Origin: Promineifilum sp.
Lineage (GTDB): Bacteria; Chloroflexota; Anaerolineae; Promineifilales; Promineifilaceae
Direction: 5' to 3'
Assembly (NCBI GenBank): GCA_020634335.1
Contig: JACKBY010000024.1
Coordinates: forward strand, 1 to 51,737
DNA: 51,737 bases
A model generated the notes under the pieces. The model was not told where the DNA came from and made no database searches. It was given only the letters and a program-made list of their open reading frames with translations. The position numbers and the translations under genes are program-made. This document shows positions 32,888-41,930 of the stretch, piece by piece. Positions within the stretch are counted from its first letter, which is position 1; each line of letters begins with the position of its first letter.

Positions 32888-33778
32888 CTAATTGACGCGG
32901 GCCGCCGAGCGAACGTAGTGGCCCAGCGTCTCGATCTCGTCGGCCGCGCCGGACGGCCCCGCCGAGGCGCCGGCCTGGCTCAACTGGATCATCAAGTCGG
33001 TCCACGGCCGGTGCACCGCCTGTTTAGCGGTGACGGGAAAGGTTTCAAGGATGGCTTCGACGTGGGCGCGGCGGCGGCCCAGGCGCAGGTGATCGGTCAT
33101 CTCGCGGGCGGTTTCGACCTCGGTCGGAGCGAAGCGGATCGACGCCGTGCGGAAGTCCTCCGATGCGGCGGCGGCCACCTCGGCGGCGAAGGCGGCGCGA
33201 CCGGAACCGAGCGGCCCCATGAGGAAGATCGTCTGCCCCCGGCCGGCGAGATCGATCTCCGCCAACAGGTCGCTCACCGATTGCAATTCGTCATCGTGGC
33301 CGATGCGCGCCAGCAAGTGAGGCGTACGAGGGACGGCGACAGCCGCCGGTTGGGCGAGGGCGGTCAGCATGGCGATCTCCTCGAACGGCGTCCCCGCCGG
33401 GATATCCAGACTCACCAGCAGCCGATAGATGAGTGTGAGGAGTTGCTCGTTGCGGGTCAACGCTTCGTGCAGGTCGTCGCTCATGCTATCCAGCGCCTCT
33501 TCCAGGCGGGCGATGATATCCTCCGGGCCGAGCTCGTCGTCGCGGGCCACGCGCTCGATGAGATTCGACAACAGACTGCCGCCCACCTCCTCCACCAGGC
33601 GAGCCAGGATGGGCGAGGCGGCCAGCAGGGGAATGGCCGAAAGGTCACCGGCATAAATGCGATAAATGACGGCTAGCGTGGTGGTGTAAACCATCAGGCG
33701 CGCCGACTGCCCCACAATTCGGCGGGGCAGCGCGGCCACGATGCGGCGCAGGGCGTCGGTGCGGTCGGGGGTGGTCAT
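32888..33778 (-). CDS. N-terminal part of a disrupted NTPase-TPR protein
   Basis: The 296 residues hold a helical N-terminal domain (about 1-150) and the start of an NTPase domain: IGHDDELQSVSDLL, then a Walker A-like GPLGSGRAAF in which the usual Lys is Arg. The frame ends at a stop (32888) just before the Walker B-like sequence now found out of context on the far side. It is therefore probably the front piece of a broken gene rather than a full small protein. Its ATG overlaps the stop of a 28-residue frame upstream (ATGA). Confidence 0.6.
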   Translation of the reverse strand: MTTPDRTDALRRIVAALPRRIVGQSARLMVYTTTLAVIYRIYAGDLSAIPLLAASPILARLVEEVGGSLLSNLIERVARDDELGPEDIIARLEEALDSMSDDLHEALTRNEQLLTLIYRLLVSLDIPAGTPFEEIAMLTALAQPAAVAVPRTPHLLARIGHDDELQSVSDLLAEIDLAGRGQTIFLMGPLGSGRAAFAAEVAAAASEDFRTASIRFAPTEVETAREMTDHLRLGRRRAHVEAILETFPVTAKQAVHRPWTDLMIQLSQAGASAGPSGAADEIETLGHYVRSAARVN

Positions 33779-33861
33779 AGGGCCGTCTCCAACGCTCGCA
33801 GCACCCGATCGGCCGCCAGGCGCAGCTTCATGTCCAGATTGTCGGCGGGCGGTTCAGACAC
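33775..33861 (-). CDS. 28-residue leader peptide coupled to the NTPase gene
   Basis: A GTG at 33861 follows a strong AGGAGGG with 6-bp spacing. The product is short and amphipathic (DNLDMKLRLAADRVLRALE). Its TGA overlaps the ATG of the next gene. It may only couple translation, or be a small subunit. Confidence 0.45.
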   Translation of the reverse strand: MSEPPADNLDMKLRLAADRVLRALETAL

Positions 33862-34008
33862 GTCGGCCCTCCTCATACGGCCCGGCATACGACCCGGCAT
33901 GGTCGCAAGGGGATGATAGCCGACGGTGGGGTGGGGGGCAAGAGAACGGCGTTGTTGGATGAGGTGGGGATCAATTTACATTTCGCCCTAGAGTAGATTG
34001 CGCCGACT

Positions 34009-34018
34009 ATGCTATAAT
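34009..34018 (+). promoter_or_regulatory. Extended -10 promoter for the DUF433 gene
   Basis: ATGCTATAAT is an extended -10 (TGN plus a perfect TATAAT at 34013-34018). It is 16 bp before the likely ATG, giving a very short leader. No good -35 is visible, which fits an extended -10. Confidence 0.5.
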
Positions 34019-34034
34019 GGCCTGGAGCAAAACC

Positions 34035-34313
34035 ATGATCCAGGCCACCCGCCACCGCTACATAATCAATGACCCCGCCATCCTGAGCGGGGAGCCAATC
34101 GTCGAAGGCCCGCGCACGCCCGTGCGGGCCATCGTCGAACTGTGGCGGCAAGGCGAATCGGCCGAGTCTATCCCCGCTCAATTGCCTCATCTGACCCTGG
34201 CCCAGGTGTTCGACGCGCTCAGCTACTACAGCGATCACCATACCGAGATGAACGCGGCCATCGAGCGCAACCGTATTCCCGAAGAACTCGTCGATCCCCT
34301 GATAATTTCATAA
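34035..34313 (+). CDS. DUF433 family antitoxin-like protein
   Basis: ATG at 34035 follows TGGAG; the earlier ATG at 34017 overlaps the -10 element. The 92 residues match DUF433, winged-helix antitoxins usually paired with a PIN-like toxin (DPAILSGEPIVEGPRTPV, AIVELWRQGESAESIP, LTLAQVFDALSYYSDH). No PIN toxin gene follows, so it is a solitary antitoxin here. It would bind DNA as a dimer. Confidence 0.85.
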   Translation: MIQATRHRYIINDPAILSGEPIVEGPRTPVRAIVELWRQGESAESIPAQLPHLTLAQVFDALSYYSDHHTEMNAAIERNRIPEELVDPLIIS

Positions 34314-34356
34314 TCTCGGCTCCTCCCTCCCCATTGCCCCACCACAACAATACCCC

Positions 34357-34385
34357 TTGACATTTCCCCTCAGATCATTTAGTAT
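34357..34385 (+). promoter_or_regulatory. Predicted promoter for the DUF234-type ATPase gene
   Basis: TTGACA (34357-34362), a 17-bp spacer and TAGTAT (34380-34385). The leader of about 190 nt contains an inverted repeat of the dispersed ATCTGTG family. Confidence 0.5.
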
Positions 34386-34437
34386 AGTTTCAACTAGCCT
34401 AGCTGTAACTGGCCTATGATCGCGAAACGGAGATAAA

Positions 34438-34567
34438 CCCCAGATGACACCGATTTCACAGATTAAGACAAGGGCCCTGCCTATAATTCGGTCGCGCCCT
34501 CTTCAATCTGCCCAACCTGCGCCTAACTCTCTTCCAAATCTGTGTCATCTGTGAAATCTGTGGGTCC
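34438..34567. repeat. Inverted pair of dispersed ATCTGTG-type repeats
   Basis: The left arm (34438-34466, with CACCGATTTCACAGATT) and right arm (34531-34567, with CATCTGTGAAATCTGTGGG) are partly complementary over about 25 bp, 65 bp apart, so the leader RNA could fold. The same unit occurs in other gaps of the window. Confidence 0.5.
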
Positions 34568-34586
34568 TTCTCGTCAGGATTAACCT

Positions 34587-36077
34587 ATGTACCGCGCGGA
34601 ATTTGTCGGCCGCAGCCGCGAACTCGAAATACTCGACAACCTCTGGGCCTCCAACCGCGCCACGTTGCTCATCCTCTACGGCCGCCGCCGCGTCGGCAAA
34701 ACCCGCCTCCTGACCCACTGGCTCAGCCAGCGCCCCGACCAGGGCCTCTACTGGGTCGCCGAACCCGCCTCCACCCTGACCCAGCTGCGCTCCTTCTCCC
34801 AGGCCCTCATGAGCTTCATGGACCCCGACGCCGACGTGCCCGGCGACTTCAGCTTCAGCACCTGGGAGCTGGCCCTGCGCCAGCTGGCCAACCACGCCCA
34901 GGACCGCCGCGTGGCCCTCTTCATCGACGAGGTCACCTACCTCATCGACGTCGACGCCGGCTTCGTCGGCACCCTGCAAAAAATCTGGGACCGCTGGCTC
35001 AGCGACTCCAACGTCATGCTCGTCCTCTCCGGCTCGCAGATGGGCCTCATGCAAAAGCACCTGCTGGAATACGAAGCGCCCCTCTACGGCCGCGCCACGG
35101 CCCACATCCAGCTGCCGCCCCTGCCCTACGGCACCACCGCCGCCTACTTCCCCGAATACGGCCCGGCCGACCGCGTGGCCGTCTACGGCATGTGGGGCGG
35201 CGTCCCCGCCTATTGGGAGCGCCTCGACGCCGGCCGCCCCGTGCTGGACAACTTCCGCCTCAACGTCCTGCCCGCCCACGCCTGGATGGTCGACGAAAGC
35301 CGCATCCTGCTCCAGGACTTCATCACCGACATGCACAACTACGTCGGCATCCTGCGCGCCGCCGCCAACGGCCAGCAAACCCTGGGCGAAATCGGCCAGC
35401 GCACCGGCCTCGATGGCAGCAAGGCCTCCTTCTACCTCAGCGTCCTGCGCGACACCGGCTTCGTCCGCCGCGACGTGCCCGTCAGCCAGCGCGGCCAGGA
35501 CAGCCGCCGCGGCCGCTACGTCGTCACCGACCCCTACCTGCGCTTCTTCTACCGCTTCATCAGCGCCCACCAGAGCAAGCTAGCCCTGGGGCAGGTGGGG
35601 CCGGTCATGCAGCAGATCGAAGAGACGATGGGCGAGTTTCTGGAGCGCAACACCTGGTTGGAGCTGTGCCGCACCTGGACGCTGCTGGCCGCCGGCCACG
35701 ACGCGCTGCCCGTTTCCGTCGACGAAGTCGGCGCGGAGTGGGCCGCCAATTACATGATCGACGTCGTCGGCCTCAACGAGGCCGAGCAGTGCCTCGTTCT
35801 GGGCGATTGCTACTGGCGCGACGAGCCGATTGGCCTGGAGGAACTGGAGGCGCTGGTCAAGAAAACGGCCCACGTCGTGCCCAAGGGCGACGGCGAATGG
35901 CGCGTGCAGTACGTGCTCTTCTCCTCCTCCGGCTGGACCGACGAGGCCCAGGCCCGCGCCGACTGGCTGGTCGATACCTCGGCCACCACCCGGGGACGGC
36001 AGCGCTGGCGGCCCGAAGGCGTCACACTGGTCGATCTACCCATGGTAGATCGCGACCTGACGGAGTGGGCCGTCTAA
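34587..36077 (+). CDS. ATPase of the archaeal ATPase_2/DUF234 type
   Basis: This 496-residue protein has FVGRSRELEIL near the start, Walker A GRRRVGKTR (about residues 32-40), Walker B VALFIDEVTYL near 110 and VLSGSQMGLM sensor 1 near 148. A winged helix (IGQRTGLDGSKASFYLSVL) is followed by a DUF234 nuclease-fold-like C-terminal domain (VSVDEVGAEWAANYMIDVVG). Families of this kind are common in archaea and Chloroflexota, and their cellular role is not well fixed. The C-terminal domain keeps an acidic pattern of a PD-(D/E)XK fold. The ATG at 34587 follows CAGGA. It has its own promoter-like sequence and no same-strand partner. Confidence 0.85.
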   Translation: MYRAEFVGRSRELEILDNLWASNRATLLILYGRRRVGKTRLLTHWLSQRPDQGLYWVAEPASTLTQLRSFSQALMSFMDPDADVPGDFSFSTWELALRQLANHAQDRRVALFIDEVTYLIDVDAGFVGTLQKIWDRWLSDSNVMLVLSGSQMGLMQKHLLEYEAPLYGRATAHIQLPPLPYGTTAAYFPEYGPADRVAVYGMWGGVPAYWERLDAGRPVLDNFRLNVLPAHAWMVDESRILLQDFITDMHNYVGILRAAANGQQTLGEIGQRTGLDGSKASFYLSVLRDTGFVRRDVPVSQRGQDSRRGRYVVTDPYLRFFYRFISAHQSKLALGQVGPVMQQIEETMGEFLERNTWLELCRTWTLLAAGHDALPVSVDEVGAEWAANYMIDVVGLNEAEQCLVLGDCYWRDEPIGLEELEALVKKTAHVVPKGDGEWRVQYVLFSSSGWTDEAQARADWLVDTSATTRGRQRWRPEGVTLVDLPMVDRDLTEWAV

Positions 36078-36649
36078 TGAAACCACCAACAACCGTACGG
36101 GCGGCACAACCGGCCCGCACCCCCATCTGTTCACCTTACCTGCCATGCCGGTTGTCTCGCCCTCGCGCTGTGAAAATCCGCCATCAATTTCCATCAATAC
36201 ATAGCACAAATGTTCTGATTATGTGCTATACTGTGGCCGGATCGCGCGGCGATTGGCCCAAGCCAGCCAGACACAAAGTGGTCGAAGATCGACCAGCCAC
36301 CGCCGCCGAAAATTGCTATGCTAAACGGAGCGCCGAAACCGGGTTTCTCCCCGGAAACACCACCAACCCACCCGGAAAGCCTCCGAGAAACCACTATAAC
36401 CTGTCGATGCTTTCTCCAACAGCCGTCGACCGGCGCGCACGAGGCCCAGCCCTCGCGCCCGCCGCTCGGAGACTGCTGCAGACCAACGAATTGACCACGA
36501 CGATGAAACGGCCAACGACTGTAACAGCAACGCTGTCTCTATCCGCGACCCATCCGTGTTTAATTCTTGGCGCCCTGTTACATGAATAGTATCCAGAAAG
36601 AAGATCCGCAGAGGTTACAGACGTTCTCTTAAATCTGCGAAATCCGTGG
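36078..36649. other. Intergenic region before the replication locus
   Basis: Open frames here are short and lack ribosome sites. A dispersed ATCTGCG/ATCCGTG-type unit is at 36630-36655. I call no gene. Confidence 0.45.
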
Positions 36650-36677
36650 TTGATATTTCTTTGTAACAGTGTACTGA
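36650..36677 (+). promoter_or_regulatory. Possible promoter toward the Rep-like gene
   Basis: TTGATA (36650-36655), a 16-bp spacer and TACTGA (36672-36677). If used, its transcript would cross the whole candidate antisense RNA at 36701-36852. Confidence 0.3.
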
Positions 36678-36700
36678 GTCTATCGAAGTCACCGGACAGC

Positions 36701-36852
36701 AAAAAAGCCGACGAAACCCGCCGGCCTTCTTGCAAACGCTATAAACGGCAAGGACCGCTCGCCTGAATGCGACGGGTGCGGCAACACCCATCGACAGCGC
36801 CCCTTCAGTGGGGAGGGGGGATTTATATCCCCATAGCGGCCCTCTATACGAA
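36701..36852 (-). ncRNA. Candidate antisense (countertranscript) RNA, about 150 nt
   Basis: On the minus strand a near-consensus promoter (36888-36860) is followed, 150 bp on, by a classic terminator: GCCGGCG, loop GGTTT, CGTCGGC (one G-U pair), then six T (36725-36701). Between them is no good open frame and there are several small hairpins. It lies upstream of the Rep-like gene on the opposite strand, the usual site of plasmid copy-number RNAs. If the rep mRNA starts near 36685, the two RNAs are complementary. Promoter and terminator are seen; the role is inferred. Confidence 0.55.
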
Positions 36853-36859
36853 TAAATGG

Positions 36860-36888
36860 AGGATAGCACAGGCCGATCACCGTGTCAA
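36860..36888 (-). promoter_or_regulatory. Strong promoter for the candidate antisense RNA
   Basis: On the minus strand, TTGACA (36888-36883), a 17-bp spacer and TATCCT (36865-36860), with a TG one base before the -10. This is the best promoter match in the region. Confidence 0.6.
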
Positions 36889-36933
36889 GCGGGCCAACCG
36901 GGTACCTCATCCATAGGATGAGTCACCGCCAAA

Positions 36934-36973
36934 GGCCCTCATCCCTTGGGACTAGTCCCAAGGGATGAGGGCC
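36934..36973. repeat. Perfect 40-bp palindrome
   Basis: A 20-bp half (GGCCCTCATCCCTTGGGACT) is followed at once by its exact complement, centred on ACTAGT. A smaller hairpin sharing CTCATCC / GGATGAG lies at 36906-36922. It sits between the antisense RNA promoter and the Rep-like gene. It could be a dimeric regulator site, a cruciform at the origin, or a terminator arm without a T-run. Confidence 0.8.
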
Positions 36974-37081
36974 TCCACAGCGCGAAATAGACCCCACGAC
37001 GGCCAACCGGCCGGACACAGCCCCGTCGGGCTCCACCGCGCCCCCGCGCCACACGGCAACAACGACACGTGCTAGACGACG

Positions 37082-39115
37082 ATGGACGGCAACGTCTCGC
37101 CCGCGGCCCAAGCGGCCAACCGGCGACTGTACGAACTGAGAGAGCGGCTGGCCGCCGGGAAGGGTGAGGCGGAGCGTCGAGCGACGACCGACAGCTGCGT
37201 CCCGACGGTCGGCGGCCGACCACCGGCCCCTGTTGGCGACCCGCCAACCACCTCTTCGCATAGCCTTGCATTTACAGAGTCGTCAACAAAAGCCCCAGAC
37301 CAGGCCGCCGGCCGCCACATCGCCCCCGAGCCATCACATCCTTCCCAGCCGCCCGAATGCCTCGCCGCGGCCGGCAATCATCCAGCATCCGTCGTTCTCC
37401 ACGACCGGGCAGCTACCCAAGGGCGGGCAGGGGGGGCGCCGTCCGCCGTCCTCCCCGCCGACCGACAAGAGACAAGCACCATGCCTTCGCATAGTGAAAC
37501 GCCGCGCACCCACCTGCCCCCTGTGGCCCAAGCCGTCCAGCTTGCACACCAACCCGCCGCGCCGGCCGCCCCGCCCAGGCAGACCACCGGGCAGGCGGCC
37601 CCCCCCACCTTCGCCGAAGCCGCCGCCATCCTGGCCGCCCTGCCGCCGGCTACTGACCACTACCCACTACCCACTGCCCACCATCCGCCGCCGGCCACCC
37701 AACCCAGCCTCGCCGAGCTGGCCCGCAGCCTGTCCGCCCTCCCATCCCACCTCGGTTGGGGCAGCGAAACCCTGACCGCCCATCTACGAAAGAGTGGTCA
37801 GCGGTCGGTGGACAGTAATCAGGTTACCGCGGCCGATGTACACAGCCTGCCACTCTCCATCGATCCCGCCCAGCTCCCCTCTTCATCTGTGAAATCTGTG
37901 CAATCGGTGGTTTCTTTTTCATCTGCCCCATCTGTGGATTTCCCCTCTTCCTCCCACATCAAAGTCTACCCCGCCATCGCCCTGGGCCTGCTGCGCGAAG
38001 AGCGAACGGCCGCCGGCCGCCTGTGGCTCCTCCTGCGCCACCTCGACGCGCCGGGGCGGGGCATGGTCACCCTGGCCGGCGCCCGCGCCGCCCTGTGCGA
38101 CAACACCTCGCCGCTGCGCCTGTGCGGCTGGCGGCGCCTGCGCCAGCTCCTGGCCGAAGGCGAAGGCGTCTTCTGGACGCGCCGGCATCGTGCCGGAGAC
38201 GACCGCCTCTGGCTCCACGGCCCGGCGCGGGTGGCCGCTGCCCTCGGCGTCCGGCGGCTCGTCGGCCGCCCCGTCGGCCTGCCCCCCGCCGCCCTCCTCG
38301 GCCCCATCGGCGACGCCCGCGCCCACCTCTACGCCACCTTCCACAGCGGACGAGCCAAAGAAATGACCAGTGGCGAATTACAAGTGACGAATGAAGAGCG
38401 CGCTCTGAACTCGTCATTCGTCATTCGTCACTCGCCACTTGGAATGCCCATCGCCCGCGACACGCTGGCCGAGCTGTCCGGTGTGTGCGCCCGCAGCCAG
38501 GCAGCCTACGAGCGGCGGGTCGGGGTCGCGTCCCAGGCCAACATCGCCCTGGGCGAGCGCGTCGCCGCCGCCCCCGGCGCGCCCATCGGCCCGGCCGAGC
38601 AAGAGCGCGCCTGGCAGCAAGGCCGCGCCCTCTTCCGCCTGCGCGACCACCGCGGCCACCACGGCCGCCCCGGCGCCACCTACCTCGCCTGGCGCCTGCC
38701 CAATGCCTATGGCCCCGCCCGCGGCCACCAGCCGCGCCCCAAAGGCCGCCAGAAACGCATCAACCGCCGCCTCGCCGACCTGTTTACGAAAGGGATGACG
38801 GGCAACGACGAGCGGATCGAGAAGCGCTTCTATCCGACGGCCGCGGGGGCAATCAGGAACTACGAACTACGAATAAGGAATGAAGAAACGAACGCACGTT
38901 CGTCATTCGTCACTCGTCGTCCGTCGCTTGCCCCGCGCCATTGGCCGGCGGGCGGGCCGGGGCGGGCGGGCCACTGCTGCGTCTGGGCCACCGCGGCCGG
39001 GCAGCGAAACCGGTCCAAGCCGGCAGATCGGCCCACAATTGATGTCATCGCCGGCAACCAGTTTCAACCGGTTTCGGCCGGCAGCGACGGATTGAGATCC
39101 GTCGGGAGGAGATAG
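37082..39115 (+). CDS. Putative replication-associated protein with low-complexity insertions
   Basis: The 677-codon frame has a Pro/Ala-rich, poorly conserved first half (1-295) and a better protein-like second half with winged-helix-like blocks (YPAIALGLLREERTAAGRLW, GWRRLRQLLAEGEG, TLAELSGVCARSQAAYERR). A basic segment with KGRQKRINRRLADLF follows. I do not know the family. Its place beside the candidate countertranscript RNA, palindrome and ParA locus suggests replication initiation. Several stretches are dispersed repeats translated in frame: near 37655, 37877, 38367-38442 and 38857-38925. The last 60 codons look unselected. The true start may lie downstream of 37082. Confidence 0.5.
   Translation: MDGNVSPAAQAANRRLYELRERLAAGKGEAERRATTDSCVPTVGGRPPAPVGDPPTTSSHSLAFTESSTKAPDQAAGRHIAPEPSHPSQPPECLAAAGNHPASVVLHDRAATQGRAGGAPSAVLPADRQETSTMPSHSETPRTHLPPVAQAVQLAHQPAAPAAPPRQTTGQAAPPTFAEAAAILAALPPATDHYPLPTAHHPPPATQPSLAELARSLSALPSHLGWGSETLTAHLRKSGQRSVDSNQVTAADVHSLPLSIDPAQLPSSSVKSVQSVVSFSSAPSVDFPSSSHIKVYPAIALGLLREERTAAGRLWLLLRHLDAPGRGMVTLAGARAALCDNTSPLRLCGWRRLRQLLAEGEGVFWTRRHRAGDDRLWLHGPARVAAALGVRRLVGRPVGLPPAALLGPIGDARAHLYATFHSGRAKEMTSGELQVTNEERALNSSFVIRHSPLGMPIARDTLAELSGVCARSQAAYERRVGVASQANIALGERVAAAPGAPIGPAEQERAWQQGRALFRLRDHRGHHGRPGATYLAWRLPNAYGPARGHQPRPKGRQKRINRRLADLFTKGMTGNDERIEKRFYPTAAGAIRNYELRIRNEETNARSSFVTRRPSLAPRHWPAGGPGRAGHCCVWATAAGQRNRSKPADRPTIDVIAGNQFQPVSAGSDGLRSVGRR
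38367..38442. repeat. Repeat palindrome inside the Rep-like gene, copy 1
   Basis: CCAGTGGCGA at the left pairs with the right end, with AGAGCGCGCTCT at the centre. The arms contain TGACGAA and TTCGTCA heptamers like those beside parA. The frame stays open through it. Confidence 0.65.
38857..38925. repeat. Repeat palindrome inside the Rep-like gene, copy 2
   Basis: The centre is ACGAACGCACGTTCGT, with arms of ACGAA and TTCGTCA units, the same family as copy 1. It adds about 23 codons in frame. Confidence 0.6.
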
Positions 39116-39364
39116 GGGTATTTTTTTACCGTGCAAGCCGGAAAGGAGTTGCGGGGGTTATAGGGATAATTAATGTGTTTTGGGAGATTTGTCCATGTCA
39201 ATTGTTATGCGAAGGCACTTCTTGGTTGCCTGAGCCTTCTGGGGCAAAGCGTGGCTAATCTTAGCCATTGCCTTTCTGTTGTCGCACCGTTATAGTGTAG
39301 TTGCTCGTTTATTGGGCCATGCAGGGCGAAAGCTTTCCCCACCGCGACCTGTCCCACGGAGAAG
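39116..39364. other. Intergenic region before the secreted repeat protein
   Basis: No gene is supported. A TATAGT -10-like hexamer lies near 39291 without a good -35. Confidence 0.35.
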
Positions 39365-41930
39365 ATGATGAATCTGCGCAAAATATTTCGTCTACTTATA
39401 TATAAGTAGTTGCCTGTTCCTGCTCACTGCCCATGTAGTAATCAGCGCTTCTCCTCAACGCCTGACGGCAACAGTGATCCATGTCTGCACCGATACGACA
39501 TGGCTGGAGCCGTCAACGGGGTTACCGGCCGTCCTCCAGGCAAACGGCCCACTTCCGGGCAGCATCCCTGACATCCAGGGCGCGCTGCCCATTTGGGGAC
39601 AGAACGGCGAGCCCAACAGCGCCACCACGCTGGTAAAGACGTTCAATCTGCCGGACGGGGTCGCCGTGACCAGCGCCACGGCCCGCTTTGTGGCCGACGA
39701 CGGGGTGGTGTTCCACGTGAACGGCCAGGAAATCGGCCGCTTTGATGCCCTGGTCTGGCCACCACCGACCGAGGCCAACGTGGACAACCTCGTGCCCGGC
39801 CTGAACACAATCAGCGCCGACGTCTATAACCGGCCGTCGTGGGCCTGGCTGGAGGCTTGTCTGAGCGTCGAGTATACGTCCGCGGCGGCCGACCAATCGG
39901 CTTACTTGCCCGTGGTGCTCGATGTGGCGCCGGCCACGCCGCAGCCAACCCCTATGCCCACGGCCAGCCCGTCAGCTCAGCCTACGGCTACCCATACAGT
40001 CACCCCCACGCCTGTCGCCACCGCAACGCCTTCGGCCAATTTACTGATCGGCAACATGCCGCTGCCGACTGGTTGGCACACCAATGGCCCTTTGACCTAT
40101 TGGGAAGGTTTGCTGCGGGTGCAGGACGAGCCCTTGATCGAGATCCGTGTTCTGGATTGCGGCGACAATTCGGCCAACAATCGGTTGGATATTCTGCAGG
40201 TCTATGATCCCGACGGCAAGCTGGTCGTCGACATGCCCAACTGTGCAGGCGACCCCACGATATCCGTCCCCACGGCGGGCAAGCCGGGCTTCTACCGGCT
40301 CTTTTTCCAGGATAACGATACTAGGAACGGCAACGGCGGCAATATCTGGGTCAACCGGCTGCGCGATCAGCACATCTATACCGACCCGTCGAACCCCGTG
40401 TTGGCCGCCACCAACGTGTTAGCGCAAATCGAGCCGTTGCCCACCGGTTGGGCTACTTACGGTATCCTGACTTTTTGGGAAGGCTACATCCATATCCAAA
40501 ACGAGACGGCCATCACTGTGCGGGCTACCGACTGCGGCGACAACGAGGGCGACGGCAAGCTGGACGCCATCCAGATCACCGATTCCACAGGCCTGATCGT
40601 GGGCGAGGCCAGCGGCTGCGCGAGCAGTTCCCGCTCTTTTCCGATCGACACCGCCGGCAAGCCCGGCTGGTATCGCATCTATTTTCTGGACAAGGATACC
40701 GGTGCGGTCCGGTCGACGCTGGGCAACGGCGGCGGGTTATCGGTGGAGGGGCTTGTCGATCAACACGTTTATCCGGTTCCGGGGACCGGGCCGGGGCCCA
40801 GCCCGACGCCCACAAGTGCGGATACCTGGCGATCTGTCGGCCCCAACTCGGCCACGGGCGGGGGCATCAGCGACAACGCCGGCGACGCCGAAATTTACCT
40901 GCGCCGCTGGGATCGGGCGAGCTGGAGCGCCTTGGGCGGCTCGGCGTCGGGCGGGGGCATCAGCGACAACGCCGGCGATTCACTGTGGCCGGCGGTCGCC
41001 GTGGGGCCGGACGGCCGCCCGTGGGTCGCCTGGCACGACCTGAGCGGCGGTGATGCCGAAATCTTCGTCCGTCGCTGGAACGGCACGGCGTGGACCGAAG
41101 TGGGAGGCGGCTCGGCCGCAGGCGGGGGCATCAGCGACAACACGGGCGCGTCGGCCTACGTCGATCTGCAAGTGGCGGCCAACGGCGATGCCGTCGCCGC
41201 CTGGGTCGACGACAGCGGCGGCAACGATGAGATCTACGCGCGGCAGTGGAACGGCAGCGCCTGGGTGGCGCTGGGCGGGTCGGCGACCGGCGGCGGCGTT
41301 AGCGACGACAGCGGCCGCTCCGGCCGCCCGGCGCTGGCGCTCGATCCAACCGGCCGGCCGGCGATCGCCTGGACGGAGGCGAGCGGCGGCCAATCGAATA
41401 TCTACGTGCGACGGTGGAACGGCAGCGCGTGGGCGGAGATGGGAGACGGCTCGGCCGCGGGCGGGGGCATCAGCCAGTCGCCCGGCAAGTCGCAGTATCC
41501 TGCGCTGGCCTTTTCGACTGCGGGCGCGGCCTATCTGGCCTGGTACGATGACGCGGCCGGGCAGCGGGAGATCATCGCGGCGAGTTGGGACGGCAGCCAA
41601 TGGACGGCGGCCGCCCCCGGGCCGGGCGGCGTCAGCGCCACGGCGGGCGAGTCGAAAGAGCCGGACCTGGTCCTGGCGGCGGGCGTGCCCTACGTGGTCT
41701 GGCAGGAGACGACCGGCGCGGACAACGAGATCTACGTTCGCCGCCGTGAAGGCACGGCCTGGGCCGAGGTCGGCCTCAACTCGGCCACGGGCGGGGGCAT
41801 CAGCGACAACGCCGGTGACTCGAACTTTCCGGTGGCGGCTATGGCCGGCGGCCGGGTGTTCGTGGTCTGGGAGGACGATAGCGGGGGGGATTTTGAGATT
41901 TACGTGTTGGCCTACGATGTCGGGCCGTGA
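39365..41930 (+). CDS. Secreted repeat protein, probably beta-propeller; signal peptide out of frame
   Basis: The main frame runs from GTG 39474 to 41930 (818 residues) but has no signal peptide. Upstream, ATG 39365 behind CGGAG starts MMNLRKIFRLLIY and then meets a stop. Adding one TA to the (TA)4 tract at 39397-39404 joins it to an open SSCLFLLTAHVVISASPQ, a good signal peptide in the main frame. The mature protein has an N-terminal beta domain, a Thr/Pro linker, two copies of a WEG...DCGDN module (about 40080-40780), then about seven blade-like repeats with GGGISDNAGD and RRWNGTAW. This suggests a seven-blade propeller exposed on the cell surface. The ligand is unknown. The gene may be phase-variable, recently broken, or misread by 2 bp. 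Confidence 0.75.
39397..39404. repeat. (TA)4 tract at the signal-peptide frameshift
   Basis: Four TA units lie 32 bp after ATG 39365. Five units would restore one frame from that ATG to 41930. Slippage in such a tract, or a 2-bp sequence error, would switch the protein on or off. Confidence 0.6.

Noticed and set aside
34545..35570. 341-codon open frame on the minus strand
   Set aside because: Antisense to the DUF234-type ATPase; Val/Gly/Asp-rich artefact of codon bias.
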